Part shown: positions 35,865 to 45,743 of the stretch, in pieces
Layout: each line of letters starts with the position of its first letter
Numbering within the stretch: the stretch's first letter is position 1
Origin: Flectonema sp. DT1601
Taxonomy: Eukaryota; Euglenozoa; Diplonemea; Diplonemida; Diplonemidae
NCBI GenBank assembly: GCA_964019425.1
Contig: OZ025784.1
Span: forward strand, 1,550,001 to 1,614,000
DNA length: 64,000 nucleotides
Direction of reading: 5' to 3'
The notes under the pieces: generated by a model
The model's input: only the letters and a program-made list of their open reading frames with translations
Told to the model about the DNA's origin: nothing
Database searches by the model: none
Position numbers and translations under genes: made by a program

Positions 35865-36352
35865 GCTTACCAGTCATCAATCAGTGGTGTGCTGTCTATC
35901 TTGATAATGTGCGTCAGATCTATTAAAGACGCCTCTTTGTTTGTTAGTGTGTCCCTCCCTCGTTAATAATTACGTTAGTGCTATTTTAATATTTTAATCA
36001 TCATCGAAAGTAATTTTATTTTAATATTTTATTTGTTCAGGATGTAGTAGTGGAAAAATATGTACCCAATTACCACAAAAAAAGGAGCGGCATCGGAGAT
36101 GAAGCAGTCACACATCTTTAAACTAGACACGCGAAGCACATTCCTGCCATTGTTGGGCTATTTCTACCCTGACATTATCATCATCTTTTTCAGCAAGATA
36201 GAAATGTGGGTTGGGAATTGCCTGTTTTATTGCTCTCAGTTTCTTGGGCAGCTGGACATGCGATTACTGGTATTCTCCATAAGTTTAATCTTTATTATTA
36301 TTATTAATAATTGACTGTATACTATCTTACAACACATACAGAGATTAATAAG

Positions 36353-37777
36353 ATGTCAGGTAGCCGCGCAGTTCGGTTCCTGAAGAATGCCGCACCGCAA
36401 TTAGTGGGATTCGGAGTCGGATTAGGAGCGAAGTTATACGTGGATAAGTACGAAATGGATCCTCCTGAGATTGTTGCAAACAATAGTGCTTTAATGTATG
36501 TACACGATGGGTTGATTGATGTCAGACATCTGTTTCATCAATGGGGGCAGTCATGGGCTGGGAAAGGAACAGCTATTGATATTTCAGAAACATTAGCAGC
36601 AGCGAAAACTGCGTTCGAATCGGATCAGAAATCTGAATGCGCGGATTACCTAAAAGACATTCTCGTGTCAGGTATTGGTGTGAGTGGATCGATAGCAGGA
36701 CAGTGTGTTGACTACATGGATTGGTTAGCTGATGTAGTCCCATCTCTTCATAAGACAGGACACATTACAGATATTGAATTATTGGTAATTTTAACAAATA
36801 CAGTTCTTCAACACCCGATAACAAAACATAACATCATTACTGAATATCAAGAACTCGTCGTCGACCTTCCAATAAAAATCTTACACTCTGAAAACAGCAA
36901 TTCACCTGCTGCGATAATATTCGCTCTCACAGTTCTGACTGTGGCTGCTACTAATGAAATTACTTTGTTGGATCAAAAACGGTTAGAGAGGAAACAACTT
37001 CCTTGGTATTCAAGAATGTTTTCATCAAATCCAACGAGTCCAATAGCAGACTTAATAATAAAAGATCCCATCACACTACAGCAGATAATGGCTTGTTTAG
37101 CTTCAGGGGTCACTGTGCCGGTTTACCTTTTGAGTTGTATTTCTCACAATAATAAAGGAAACTTGAAAGAACTTATATCACATGGGTTCATTGAGGCTTC
37201 TTCTGCATATCTGGCGGGAGCATCGTCGATAGGAGAAGAAAATAAAGAGCTTGATCAATACAGCATCGATATTGTTCAAATTCTTGAAAAAACCCTTTCA
37301 GAAAATCCGAATGCTATCAATCGTGTTCCTTACCAATTTCGTGAAAAAGTTGCCGACACCGTGTTTCGAACTGCAGCTGAATTCGATGGATATGCTGATC
37401 AACTTCGATGTTGCATTAATGTTTTATTACAAATGGTTGACTCAAATCTAATCACAGCAGAATGGTTAGCTAAAAAGGGTGTGGTTCCGTTAGTCACTCA
37501 AACACTGTCATGGCATGGCCGAGACAAGTCTTTCGTTGTCTTACTATCTGAGTTTGCGTTTAGAATTCTGAATGATGATGCCGCGAGATCACATGTATCT
37601 GAATCCACTTTAGTTGACTTACAGCAAGCTATTGTTTTTATAAATAACATGCCTGAGAGCTCTGAAGCCTCACCGGAGTACCTTCTTGAAGGAGACGGTG
37701 AGACTGATGATTTAATTGCTGCTGCTGCTGAATTAAAGGACGAGAATATTAAAATAGCCGAAGAGTTGCCGAAGTAA
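36353..37777 (+). CDS. Hypothetical helical-repeat-like protein, 474 aa
   Basis: I do not recognise this protein. From the ATG at 36353 it has 474 residues with no intron. The N-terminus SGSRAVRFLKNAAPQLVGFGVGLGAKLYVDKYE is basic then hydrophobic, possibly a presequence or membrane-associated helix. The rest looks almost entirely helical, with repeated hydrophobic helix pairs (DIELLVILTNTVLQHPITKH, AAIIFALTVLTVAATNE, QLRCCINVLLQMVDS), as in armadillo/HEAT-like folds. The C-terminus is acidic. The frame is open back to 36311, but ACATACAG ending at 36341 argues for the downstream ATG. Confidence 0.68.
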   Translation: MSGSRAVRFLKNAAPQLVGFGVGLGAKLYVDKYEMDPPEIVANNSALMYVHDGLIDVRHLFHQWGQSWAGKGTAIDISETLAAAKTAFESDQKSECADYLKDILVSGIGVSGSIAGQCVDYMDWLADVVPSLHKTGHITDIELLVILTNTVLQHPITKHNIITEYQELVVDLPIKILHSENSNSPAAIIFALTVLTVAATNEITLLDQKRLERKQLPWYSRMFSSNPTSPIADLIIKDPITLQQIMACLASGVTVPVYLLSCISHNNKGNLKELISHGFIEASSAYLAGASSIGEENKELDQYSIDIVQILEKTLSENPNAINRVPYQFREKVADTVFRTAAEFDGYADQLRCCINVLLQMVDSNLITAEWLAKKGVVPLVTQTLSWHGRDKSFVVLLSEFAFRILNDDAARSHVSESTLVDLQQAIVFINNMPESSEASPEYLLEGDGETDDLIAAAAELKDENIKIAEELPK

Positions 37778-37929
37778 TATCAACATAATGGCAGCCATAT
37801 GATTCTCGATAAGTTTTCTTTTTAAAATATAATCTATCCCACCTACTTAATGCATTTTTCTTTCTCTTTTGCAAGAAAAACTCTCTTACTCGTCTGCGAT
37901 CAACAAAAATATAAAGGCTGTATCTGAAT

Positions 37930-37981
<52 letters not shown>

Positions 37982-38367
37982 TTACTGATGTAAATGTGAT
38001 AATAAAAAAAGGAGGGAAGAGCGGTGACAAAAAAAAAAAAAAAAAATTCTTATTTAATCCTTGGAGCTAGTGACTAACCTAAACAAGTTTTTTTCCATTG
38101 AACAACAGCTGCTGGTGGTTCTCATCAAACTTTTTTGCATAGCATTCTGAGGAATGATTCTCGGAGCCTATTCAACTAACTTACCAAAAAATTCTTTTTA
38201 AAAAAAAAAAAAAAAAAAAAACAACCTAACAAAACTGATTTAAAAAAAGAAAATTATTTTAAAAAAAAAAAAAAACAATTCTTTTTGGTTTCTTAATTTC
38301 TTATAAGTGTTCTTTGACTAGTGTGTTTTTTTCTTGGTTGTTTTCGTGATTAGTTTTGTTTTAACAG
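37778..38367. other. Intergenic spacer with TATA-like repeat and T49 run
   Basis: 590 bp without a gene. It contains copy 1 of a dispersed repeat at 37892-37931 that runs straight into a 49-nt T run (37932-37980), followed by several A runs. Confidence 0.55.
37892..37931 (+). repeat. Dispersed TATA-containing repeat, copy 1
   Basis: GTCTGCGATCAAC, then AAATATAAAGGCTGTATCTGAAT, is shared with 45165-45227. Both copies end at a T run on the same strand. The TATAAA(A)GG core looks like a TATA box, and a T run is also how RNA polymerase III genes end, so this could be a promoter module or a very short transcribed element. Confidence 0.5.
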
Positions 38368-38390
38368 ACTGACAACACCTCTCTCTGAGT

Positions 38391-39098
38391 ATGTCGATTT
38401 CACTTCAAGTGTTGATGATCGATGGTACTCTCTGTCCAGTCTCTGTCGGTTCTGAAACCACAGTAAAAATGATAATAGAACAAGTTGGAGAGGAAAGCGG
38501 TGTTGCAGAAGACTATTGTGAACTGAGGTACAGCGACACTCTATTAGACAAAACTCAGATAATTCTTGAATTGGGGGTAGTTGATGGCGAACAACTAACA
38601 CTTGAACCTTCAGCAAGACTACTAGGCCTAGAAACTATAAGAAAATTAGAATTGAGCCCGACAATAGATCATTTATGTTTACATGTACAGAATGGTGGTG
38701 ATCACGTACAGTCGTTTATTGATGCTGGGGTCCCTACTGCTACTAACACTGGACCAGCTTGTTGGACTCCACTCCATGCCGCATGTAGTGGTGGCAATGT
38801 CGCAGCATCTAAAATACTTGTTGCTAACGGAGCTGATATTGATGCTCAGGATGCCAATGGAGACACACCTCTTTCAATGAGTATTGATCATATTGATGTT
38901 GTGAAATTCTTAATTTCTGAAGGTGCGAATATCGATCGTAGAAACGTCTGGGGATTCTCACCTCTGAGAGGATCAATCAATGATATCTCAATAGAGTGTC
39001 TCAATGTACTTATTGAGTCTGGTGTTAACGTTAATACTGCTGGTTACTATGATTCCATGACTCCAGTCATGGTCTTGTGTGATAGTCAGATCGACTAA
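38391..39098 (+). CDS. Ubiquitin-like / ankyrin-repeat protein
   Basis: A 235-residue single-exon protein. Residues 1-70 look like a ubiquitin-like domain: ISLQVLMIDGTLCPVSVGSETTV, a helix MIIEQVGEESGV, then YCELRYSDTLLDKTQIILELGVVDGEQLTLEP, which parallels the ubiquitin strand order. Residues from about 95 form ankyrin repeats with good consensus (TPLHAACSGGNVAASKILVANGADIDAQDANGDTPL, then VVKFLISEGANIDRRN). The protein stops at TPVMVLCDSQID, in the middle of what should be another repeat, so either the last repeat is truncated or an exon has been missed. No GTATG or GTAAG donor is visible there. The next gene starts only 80 bp later. The start follows GTTTTAACAG by 23 nt. Confidence 0.75.
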   Translation: MSISLQVLMIDGTLCPVSVGSETTVKMIIEQVGEESGVAEDYCELRYSDTLLDKTQIILELGVVDGEQLTLEPSARLLGLETIRKLELSPTIDHLCLHVQNGGDHVQSFIDAGVPTATNTGPACWTPLHAACSGGNVAASKILVANGADIDAQDANGDTPLSMSIDHIDVVKFLISEGANIDRRNVWGFSPLRGSINDISIECLNVLIESGVNVNTAGYYDSMTPVMVLCDSQID

Positions 39099-39178
39099 AC
39101 TACTTGTGCAGAAGTTCATATTGACAGTTACAAGAAGTACTCACACTATCATTATCAACAGAACACACAACACAAAAC

Positions 39179-39754
39179 ATGCCACCTAACGGAAGCAGAC
39201 TAACGAGAGACACATCAGTTGTAGCACTGAACGAGTCGACATCAGAAGATGCTTCTTTAATTGCAAAACAATTTACTAGCGTTCCAGAGGTGATGGAGTT
39301 CGAAAGTTGGTGGTCAGAGGGAGGTCAAAAGAGATACATGTTACTGTTATACTGTCCAGCTAAAGAAGTATTCGAAGTGATGGTTGACGATAGCGTCATC
39401 CCAATGAAGGTTGTTGTATATAATAGGAGGAATAAACCTTTAAAACCCTGGAACCTTCACGTTGGTACCGTAGTTGACATTTTAGGAAAATCTACAACAC
39501 TAATGAAAGCAAAGCAAAGTACGATGCAGTGGATTGATTCTGAGGCACGTCGATTATGGGATAAAAAACAAAAACTTGAAGCAACTTTAGAAAAATTTCG
39601 TCGAATTCCTGACCTCACACCATTATCTGGAGTGACGGTCAAGAAGTTACAAGAAGGGAAATCTGGTTCTCTTGGTGGGACTGTTGACTTAGCCAAGCTG
39701 GCAATCACAATTATATATTTACAAAAAGAAGTAAAACTTTTTAAGGATATTTAA
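39179..39754 (+). CDS. Small conserved-looking protein, possibly DM10-like
   Basis: A 191-residue single-exon protein. The central part, RYMLLLYCPAKEVFEVMVDD, then VVYNRRNKPLKPWNLHVGTVVDILGKSTTLMKA, recalls the DM10 fold of axonemal proteins such as EFHC1 and NME7 (aromatic-rich strands, then a W.L..G..V.ILG turn). The match is by eye only and may be wrong. A basic helical segment (ARRLWDKKQKLEATLEKFRR) and a TPLSGVTVKKLQEGKSGSLGG tail follow. If it is DM10-like, an axonemal role would fit an organism with a flagellum. Only 80 bp separate it from the ankyrin gene, with ATTATCAACAG ending 17 nt before the start. Confidence 0.65.
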   Translation: MPPNGSRLTRDTSVVALNESTSEDASLIAKQFTSVPEVMEFESWWSEGGQKRYMLLLYCPAKEVFEVMVDDSVIPMKVVVYNRRNKPLKPWNLHVGTVVDILGKSTTLMKAKQSTMQWIDSEARRLWDKKQKLEATLEKFRRIPDLTPLSGVTVKKLQEGKSGSLGGTVDLAKLAITIIYLQKEVKLFKDI

Positions 39755-40002
39755 ATTTATTAAACAACACTCGCATTCTTGCGAGTACATTACACTTCTT
39801 CTTTGTGCCTCACTGTACGAAGACACCCCTTTCCTGATACATTATTTACTTATTTGTCTTTTTTCTCAGCTATTCTACAACCTCTCGTCCAGCATACTTC
39901 AATTTAACCAATGTGATGAAATGGTAATTCTTAAAAAAAATAAAAATAAAGAATCATCTGTTTTTTTTAATTATCACAATCCTTCTCAGAATCTAAGAAA
40001 AG

Positions 40003-43000
40003 ATGAGGTACTTGTTAATAGTTTTACTATTATTGCCATTCGTGGAGGGGGTCAAACCGACGTGTATTCGAGTGAGTGGTGGATCCAGAGCGGCAGCGAG
40101 GGGAGATTACACGTTGTCAGGACAATTATACCTTCAGGGTGGGGGAAGTTATAGAATTGTGAGTTTATTTTATTGGGCGATAACAAGTGGTGGTAATGAT
40201 GTATTTGATTGGGGTGGTAGGTGTATTCCTGATGTCCCGTTTGACTTTACACCTTATCCAGAATGTTCTTGTAACACAGCAAGTGCTGGGGGGAGTAATT
40301 GTCCAACTTTGTCAGCTTGTGGAGTTCCTGTTTTGCCGCCACCTACTCCAGCGCCACCTACTCCAGCGCCACCGACACCTATTCCGCCAACACCGATACC
40401 ACCAACTCCGAGTCCTCCGACACCAATACCACCGACACCTGCGCCGCCAACGCCTGCTCCTCCGACACCCATTCCGCCAACACCATCGCCTCCAACGTTT
40501 GCTCCGTTGACATTTTCACCTCCAACACCAGTTCCAACTCCAGTTCCTGTTGTGGATCCAGCAGTTCCAAAAACTCGGGAAACGATTGAACTCACACCTC
40601 CAACGACTGTAATCTCAATCTCAACTGGAGGGATCACTAGTTCTATTCTACTCAGTAATTCAACTACTCGGATATCTCGTGGAACTGATCCAATTAATTC
40701 AAAACAAACAATAACACCATCTGAAGGAGTCACATTATCGAAGCTTTCAGGTGATGGGAAAACAATGATAACGGGAACAGGTAGTTCATTTCAACTCACT
40801 GATATTTCAGTTGGAAAAGTAGACCGTGTCTCGGGTGGAACTATCAGAGGGGGAGAAACCATAACTGCTATTGCAGAGGGAGGATATTTACTGGCTTTGG
40901 GAACGACTGGTGGGAAGATTGAGTTGCGACCTTTGAGTGAAGTGGATAAGATCTTCTCAACAACAAACCTATCCCAAAAGAAAGACGTCACTTGGTTGGG
41001 ATTTGCCGGTGAGTCTTCCGAGATACTATTCTCTCAAAATGAAGACGGGATGTTCGCCTACAACGTTGCCGACCCTGTCAATCCAACTGCGTACAATCCA
41101 TCAACGTTCTCAGGTTCTAATCTGTTTGTTCCTCCTCTTCGAACTTCAGTTCTCAGTGATAATAAAAAGGTATTAGTCGTACCTGACCAGGATGGCATTC
41201 AATTATTTAACACAACTCCACCGTTTACAAAACTATCACAAATGTCATACAAACCAGAGAAGGTAAATAAAATTGCCATCAGTGGCGATGGTAAAACACT
41301 ATTGGTTAGTACTGACAATGGGAAGATTGATATCGTTGATCTGAATAACGTTACTGATCCAGTTGTAACTGGAGAGTTGAAAACTAACACTAGTAAAAAG
41401 TTAAGCGCGTTAGGCATAACTGAAGATGCAAAATTCGCTATCATTGGAGAAGGAAATCAAATTAGATTCGCATTCTTGTTAAGGCAATCAGCTGGAAGGG
41501 TTGACGTACCACTTCCTAATCACGTGAAAACAATACCAACAAATTCTGAAACAGCTGTTGGCGTCGTTGCATTTGAAAGCAACAAGAAATTACTTAAATC
41601 TTTAGTAATTGCGACACCAACTAGAATATTTTTATCAAATCCATTCACCGATACTCTTCCTGTCGAGCTGTACTCAAACCCATCTGATAATGTCATTATG
41701 AATATAGCTCTGTCTTCTGATGAAGAATTCATATTTATAGCACATCAGCTTAACTTAATTAGAGTGTTCCGTTCTAGTGGTGGTGAGGTCAGCACTTGGT
41801 CGCATTTTAATAATTCAAAAATATCGAATATAAAATCACGAGGAGCCAAACTATTAGTGTCAACATCCATTGGGGTTATTGTTGTTGACACACGTGATAA
41901 AAGTGAATTGAGGACAGTTCAGGTCTTTCCATGCGGCGACAGCAGAGACGCTGTTCTAATAGAATCGCCTCAACGCGGATCTGTAATGTATGTCGCAAGA
42001 GGATCGTTGGGTGTTGCTGTCTACAATAGTTCCAACATAACAGGCGTCTTCACAAGTCAATCGGATTTATTGGTTAATAAAATATCATCAACGGTTCTGG
42101 GATTAGATCAAGTATACAGCATTGCTGTTACTTCAAGTGGAGATAAGATAGTTTTAGCTGATGGTGTGAATGGTATTAAAATATATGAACTGTCGATAGC
42201 ATCATCATCTCTCTCATTGATTTCTATCATTCCCACAACAGACGTGACAAGACAAGTGTTGTTGGGATCATTTGATAACGTAATCTATGCAGCCAATGGT
42301 GCTGAAGGATTAAGAATAATTGACTTTACTAATAAAGATGAACCAACATCAAAAGACGGGTTAGACTTACATCGAACTACCGGAATGTACATCGACTCAA
42401 ATGAAGGTTTTATATACACTCTTGATGGAACTGAGGGTATCAAAGTATTGAGGCTAGACACCACACCTGGTCTGTTTATCACTACAGTTGATACTGACTT
42501 ACCTGCTTCAATAGACGTTTCTATGTCGTTGATGTTGTACGAATCTAATTTTTCTCTTGTTTTGCAATCAAATGCAAAACTTATATCAGTTTCAATGTTT
42601 CAATACGGAAAAGAGATCCCACTTCCCCTCTGGCTAAAGATTTCATTGAAAGACTGGAATATCGCTGGAAGGGCTCCAGAGCAGGTAACCAATATCGAAT
42701 TTTTATTATTTTTCACGGTGTTATATAATCAAATGATTGTTAGGGTTCCTTACAAATTCAGAGTTGTGCCTTCACTGTTTCTGTCACACTCAGCAGGAGG
42801 TAAAGTTCAAATCTCATCGCCGGGGAATTTGGGAACTGCGAATGTTAGTCTTTTACGACCTGATATTGTAAAGTTTGTATCTTCTACTTATGATAGACTC
42901 TATAACATTTATAGAGAAGACTTAGGAGAGCTTCAACTCTATGGTCCTGTTGGAGAGCTTAATAGAATTCTCAACCAACTCCGAGTTGATATCGCCGAAG

Positions 43001-44457
43001 GTTCTGAAAACGACGATAATGCAGCTCTAAACACGAGAATGTTTGTTAACGTTCGTGACGATGTAAACACCTACCCGAGTGAATTAAAAGACCCTATTAG
43101 AATTTTATACGTTAATTCAGCTCCTTATATCACACCAGAGTTTGTTGGTAAAACATTTAATCTAACTGCGAGACCGACAGAAACTTTTAAATTGATTGTA
43201 AACACATCTTCAGTAGCGGATGCTGACAACGACGTATTGACATGGAGTCTGTACTCTGGAAATAATTCGAAGTATGAACTCCCTGGATGGATGCAGTGGG
43301 AATCTGAGAAACAGTTATTTAACGGAAAATCTGACATTCCAAAATCAGAAAGCTTTTCATTAATGGTTACAGATGGATACAAAAAAGTACTTCTACCAGT
43401 TTCTGTTAATGTTTATAATAGTATTCCGGATGTTTCTAAGTTGGAAAGTGAATCGTTTAGCGCGAAAACCAGCAGCGAATATCGGATTAGAAGTAACATG
43501 TTGGTGTTCGACGCTGATAATGACACTCTAACTTATTCTGCTCGTATAACTGGAAAAGCTGAATCGACACTTGTGAATAGTTGGATAGAACTGAATATCG
43601 TCACAGGTGAGTTATTCGGAACCCCAACTACCGACGACTTAGGAGATACGTCGATCGATTTCACTGTCAGAGACGACTACGGAGGTAGCATCACCGTAGT
43701 AATTATCATTAATGTTGTTCGATCACCGTGGGACACATTTATGTATGTTTTGGGAATCATTACACCGATCATTTCATGGATTTTAACTGTCTATAGTTTG
43801 TATACTAATTATGGATTTTTATGGAATTGCTGCTGTGCAAGTTTCTTTTATTGGGGAACTGAAGTTCCCTCTCAACTCACTAGTGGTGTTGGGTATGTAC
43901 CGCAGTATAAACGTTCGAAAAAAAAGATTAAGAGAGACGACATTAAAGAGATTCGTGTGGTTAGAAATATAGAAAAGGAAAGTGGTGGTGGAAAATTATT
44001 TAGAATCATAGCGTGTTTGTTTCCTTCTTCTTTTAATAGACATCGGAAGCAAGAGGCTCTACCGAATGGTGATAATGTTCTGCAATGGATGGACTGTGGT
44101 GATGCAGAAGCTGATGAAGAATGCGTTATAAAAATATCAGAACCACCACCAGCAGGTGACAACACGACTTACTCTCTCTTAGTAATTGGTAGAATGGATG
44201 ATATCTTGCAAGAAGTCGAGATTGATCCCAAAAAGATGGAATTTTTTGAACTTTCTCAAACAATTGAGATTGACTTGGCTGATAATTTAGATGCTCCTTT
44301 GATGAGAACGAGAAGTTTTACTGAATTGCAATCAGCTTCTGTTTCGTGTTCGAACCTAATTGAAACAACAAAAAGTGACACATCTTTCTCACAATCAACG
44401 CCGTCTGTTAATCGCAGAGTTGGAAACGCTCGTTTTTCTTCAATTTGGAAGATATAG
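40003..44457 (+). CDS. Large single-pass surface protein: Pro-Thr stalk, propeller-like repeats, cadherin-like domains
   Basis: A single-exon gene of 1484 residues. Order: signal peptide MRYLLIVLLLLPFVEG; a Cys-containing N-terminal module; a Pro/Thr stalk of PPTPx repeats (residues 112-182); a long central region of repeated strands with D-containing turns (ISGDGKTLLVSTDNGKIDIVDL, VLADGVNGIKIYEL, YAANGAEGLRIIDF, YTLDGTEGIKVLRL), resembling LVIVD/beta-propeller repeats; then two cadherin-like (CADG) modules marked by ADADNDVLTWSLYSG...LPGWMQWE and DADNDTLTYSARI...ELFGTPTTDDLG. A membrane helix follows (about residues 1246-1270, TFMYVLGIITPIISWILTVY), with a cytoplasmic tail of about 210 residues rich in basic and acidic clusters. 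CADG modules in other organisms mediate calcium-dependent adhesion. The start follows CCTTCTCAG by 13 nt. A GTAAC..TTAG segment at 42685-42743 is coding, since its 59-nt removal would break the frame. Confidence 0.82.
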   Translation: MRYLLIVLLLLPFVEGVKPTCIRVSGGSRAAARGDYTLSGQLYLQGGGSYRIVSLFYWAITSGGNDVFDWGGRCIPDVPFDFTPYPECSCNTASAGGSNCPTLSACGVPVLPPPTPAPPTPAPPTPIPPTPIPPTPSPPTPIPPTPAPPTPAPPTPIPPTPSPPTFAPLTFSPPTPVPTPVPVVDPAVPKTRETIELTPPTTVISISTGGITSSILLSNSTTRISRGTDPINSKQTITPSEGVTLSKLSGDGKTMITGTGSSFQLTDISVGKVDRVSGGTIRGGETITAIAEGGYLLALGTTGGKIELRPLSEVDKIFSTTNLSQKKDVTWLGFAGESSEILFSQNEDGMFAYNVADPVNPTAYNPSTFSGSNLFVPPLRTSVLSDNKKVLVVPDQDGIQLFNTTPPFTKLSQMSYKPEKVNKIAISGDGKTLLVSTDNGKIDIVDLNNVTDPVVTGELKTNTSKKLSALGITEDAKFAIIGEGNQIRFAFLLRQSAGRVDVPLPNHVKTIPTNSETAVGVVAFESNKKLLKSLVIATPTRIFLSNPFTDTLPVELYSNPSDNVIMNIALSSDEEFIFIAHQLNLIRVFRSSGGEVSTWSHFNNSKISNIKSRGAKLLVSTSIGVIVVDTRDKSELRTVQVFPCGDSRDAVLIESPQRGSVMYVARGSLGVAVYNSSNITGVFTSQSDLLVNKISSTVLGLDQVYSIAVTSSGDKIVLADGVNGIKIYELSIASSSLSLISIIPTTDVTRQVLLGSFDNVIYAANGAEGLRIIDFTNKDEPTSKDGLDLHRTTGMYIDSNEGFIYTLDGTEGIKVLRLDTTPGLFITTVDTDLPASIDVSMSLMLYESNFSLVLQSNAKLISVSMFQYGKEIPLPLWLKISLKDWNIAGRAPEQVTNIEFLLFFTVLYNQMIVRVPYKFRVVPSLFLSHSAGGKVQISSPGNLGTANVSLLRPDIVKFVSSTYDRLYNIYREDLGELQLYGPVGELNRILNQLRVDIAEGSENDDNAALNTRMFVNVRDDVNTYPSELKDPIRILYVNSAPYITPEFVGKTFNLTARPTETFKLIVNTSSVADADNDVLTWSLYSGNNSKYELPGWMQWESEKQLFNGKSDIPKSESFSLMVTDGYKKVLLPVSVNVYNSIPDVSKLESESFSAKTSSEYRIRSNMLVFDADNDTLTYSARITGKAESTLVNSWIELNIVTGELFGTPTTDDLGDTSIDFTVRDDYGGSITVVIIINVVRSPWDTFMYVLGIITPIISWILTVYSLYTNYGFLWNCCCASFFYWGTEVPSQLTSGVGYVPQYKRSKKKIKRDDIKEIRVVRNIEKESGGGKLFRIIACLFPSSFNRHRKQEALPNGDNVLQWMDCGDAEADEECVIKISEPPPAGDNTTYSLLVIGRMDDILQEVEIDPKKMEFFELSQTIEIDLADNLDAPLMRTRSFTELQSASVSCSNLIETTKSDTSFSQSTPSVNRRVGNARFSSIWKI
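40336..40548 (+). repeat. Coding minisatellite, PPTPx stalk
   Basis: About a dozen copies of a 15-bp unit encode Pro-Pro-Thr-Pro plus Ala, Ile or Ser. Third positions vary between copies, so the array is not very young. Such Pro/Thr tracts form stiff, often glycosylated stalks in extracellular proteins; here it separates the N-terminal module from the propeller-like region. Confidence 0.85.
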
Positions 44458-45164
44458 TTGAGATTGGAGGTTGGATTTTTTTTTTTTTCTTTCTTTTTCT
44501 TGTATTGATAAGCGTATTGAATACTGTTTTTTGCGCTCAAATCAAGATTTTCTTAACTTTTTTTTTGTTCTTGTTTGGTTTTTATTTTTCACCGACACCA
44601 GAAGTGTCGCGGGCTTCAGTGCCTGAATTTCCCATCAACAAGATGATGCCACTCAAAGTGTTTTTAATAATTATGTTTCTTTTTTTTTTAGAGTGGTTTT
44701 TTCATTTTTTTTTAAGTTTCAAAAAAAAAAAAAAATCGAAGCGGCGAACTGGCCTATTCCGATAGACATAAAAAAGAATTATTTCTTATTTGTGGAATAG
44801 TAAAAAACAGTTTAAATAATATTTTGATTATATGCGAGTTGATTAATTCTTGATTTCGGATATAATAATGCTCTACTGCATTTGTGTGATGTTCACAATA
44901 ATATTATCACCTTAAGCAGTAAGAGCGTCTTACCGCCAACGCCCTAAAAAAACGATTGAATTTTTTTAAGTGTCCTATGGGCATGCATGCTACACTGCGG
45001 TTCATTTTTTTTTTTTTAACTTTTGAGATTCATTCGAAGTTATAAGAATTAATTGATGAATCCCTTTTTTTTCATCTTTTTTTTCTCTATAAAACTGTTC
45101 AGATTTAAGAGCCGTTTTTATTTATCAAGGGTTAAAAATGTTTCGCTGTGTCGTCAGTTTTACT

Positions 45165-45227
45165 GTCTGCGATCAACTTTGCTAACTAAACTAAATCAAC
45201 GAAATATAAAAGGCTGTATCTGAATAG
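45165..45227 (+). repeat. Dispersed TATA-containing repeat, copy 2
   Basis: It matches 37892-37931, with about 22 extra bases after GATCAAC that end in a second ATCAAC, as if a short duplication had occurred. AAATATAAAAGGCTGTATCTGAAT and the following T run are shared. Confidence 0.5.
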
Positions 45228-45691
45228 TTTTTTGTTTTTATTTCTTTTTTTTATAGATGTATCGTTGGTCTCGAACTCAATAACAAAGAACTGAATGTCG
45301 CTATCTAACTGTGAGTTTTCAACAGTATTAGTGTATGATGTGTTTTTCTTTTGTTAGTTTCTTTTTTAACTTCAAAAAGAAAGTTCAATATTAGATTGTT
45401 CTTTTTTTATCTGTTAGCAGCATTCACTTACAATGTGTTTTGCTTTCTCTTTTATTATTGTAAAATTTAAAAGGTTAAGTCTGTTTTTCTTTTTTTTTTC
45501 TGCCTTGTTATTTTCTTTGTTTCTATTTCGTGTGTGGCATTTGTCACTTTGTCGTGTGAGCTCCTTAGGCTATTCAGAGAGAAACAGTAAATGCTATTAT
45601 TTACTGAAGCTACCAAAAAAACAATCTTTTTAGGGGAAAAGAGAAATAAAAAACAACAACACCAACTAATAGACAGCTAAACGGGTTTACT

Positions 45692-45743
45692 TACCTTCGA
45701 GTCTCCTTCGAAGGTATTTTGTAACCTAACGTGTGGTGTTACA
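45692..45743. repeat. Two adjacent perfect hairpins
   Basis: TACCTTCGA (45692-45700) and TCGAAGGTA (45708-45716) form a perfect 9-bp stem with a 7-nt loop. Four bases later TGTAAC (45720-45725) pairs with GTTACA (45738-45743). The tandem stems suggest a structured RNA. Confidence 0.5.

Larger units (their letters stand above)
31367..36341. other. Very long intergenic spacer with repeats and hairpins
   Basis: Almost 5 kb without a convincing protein gene. It contains many T and A runs (for example T runs near 32081 and 32403-32438), three AGGC..GCCT hairpin repeats at 32531-32636, a 7-bp hairpin at 34876-34899, the dispersed element at 34983-35085 flanked by a 40-bp direct repeat, and an inverted repeat at 35847-35864. 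The frame at 36060-36314 encodes an 84-aa peptide that ends in microsatellite sequence. A GTATTC donor at 36270 and the acceptor ending 36341 could form a 72-bp 5' UTR intron of the next gene, but that join would not be in frame with its start. Confidence 0.55.

Noticed and set aside
36060-36314. 84-residue frame upstream of the hypothetical 474-aa gene
   Set aside because: It ends in ATT microsatellite sequence, is not in frame with the gene after splicing at 36270/36341, and matches nothing known; at most a 5' UTR exon or upstream ORF.
42685-42743. Possible intron in the large surface-protein gene (GTAAC..TTAG)
   Set aside because: Its length of 59 nt would shift the frame, and the sequence reads as coherent coding sequence when kept.
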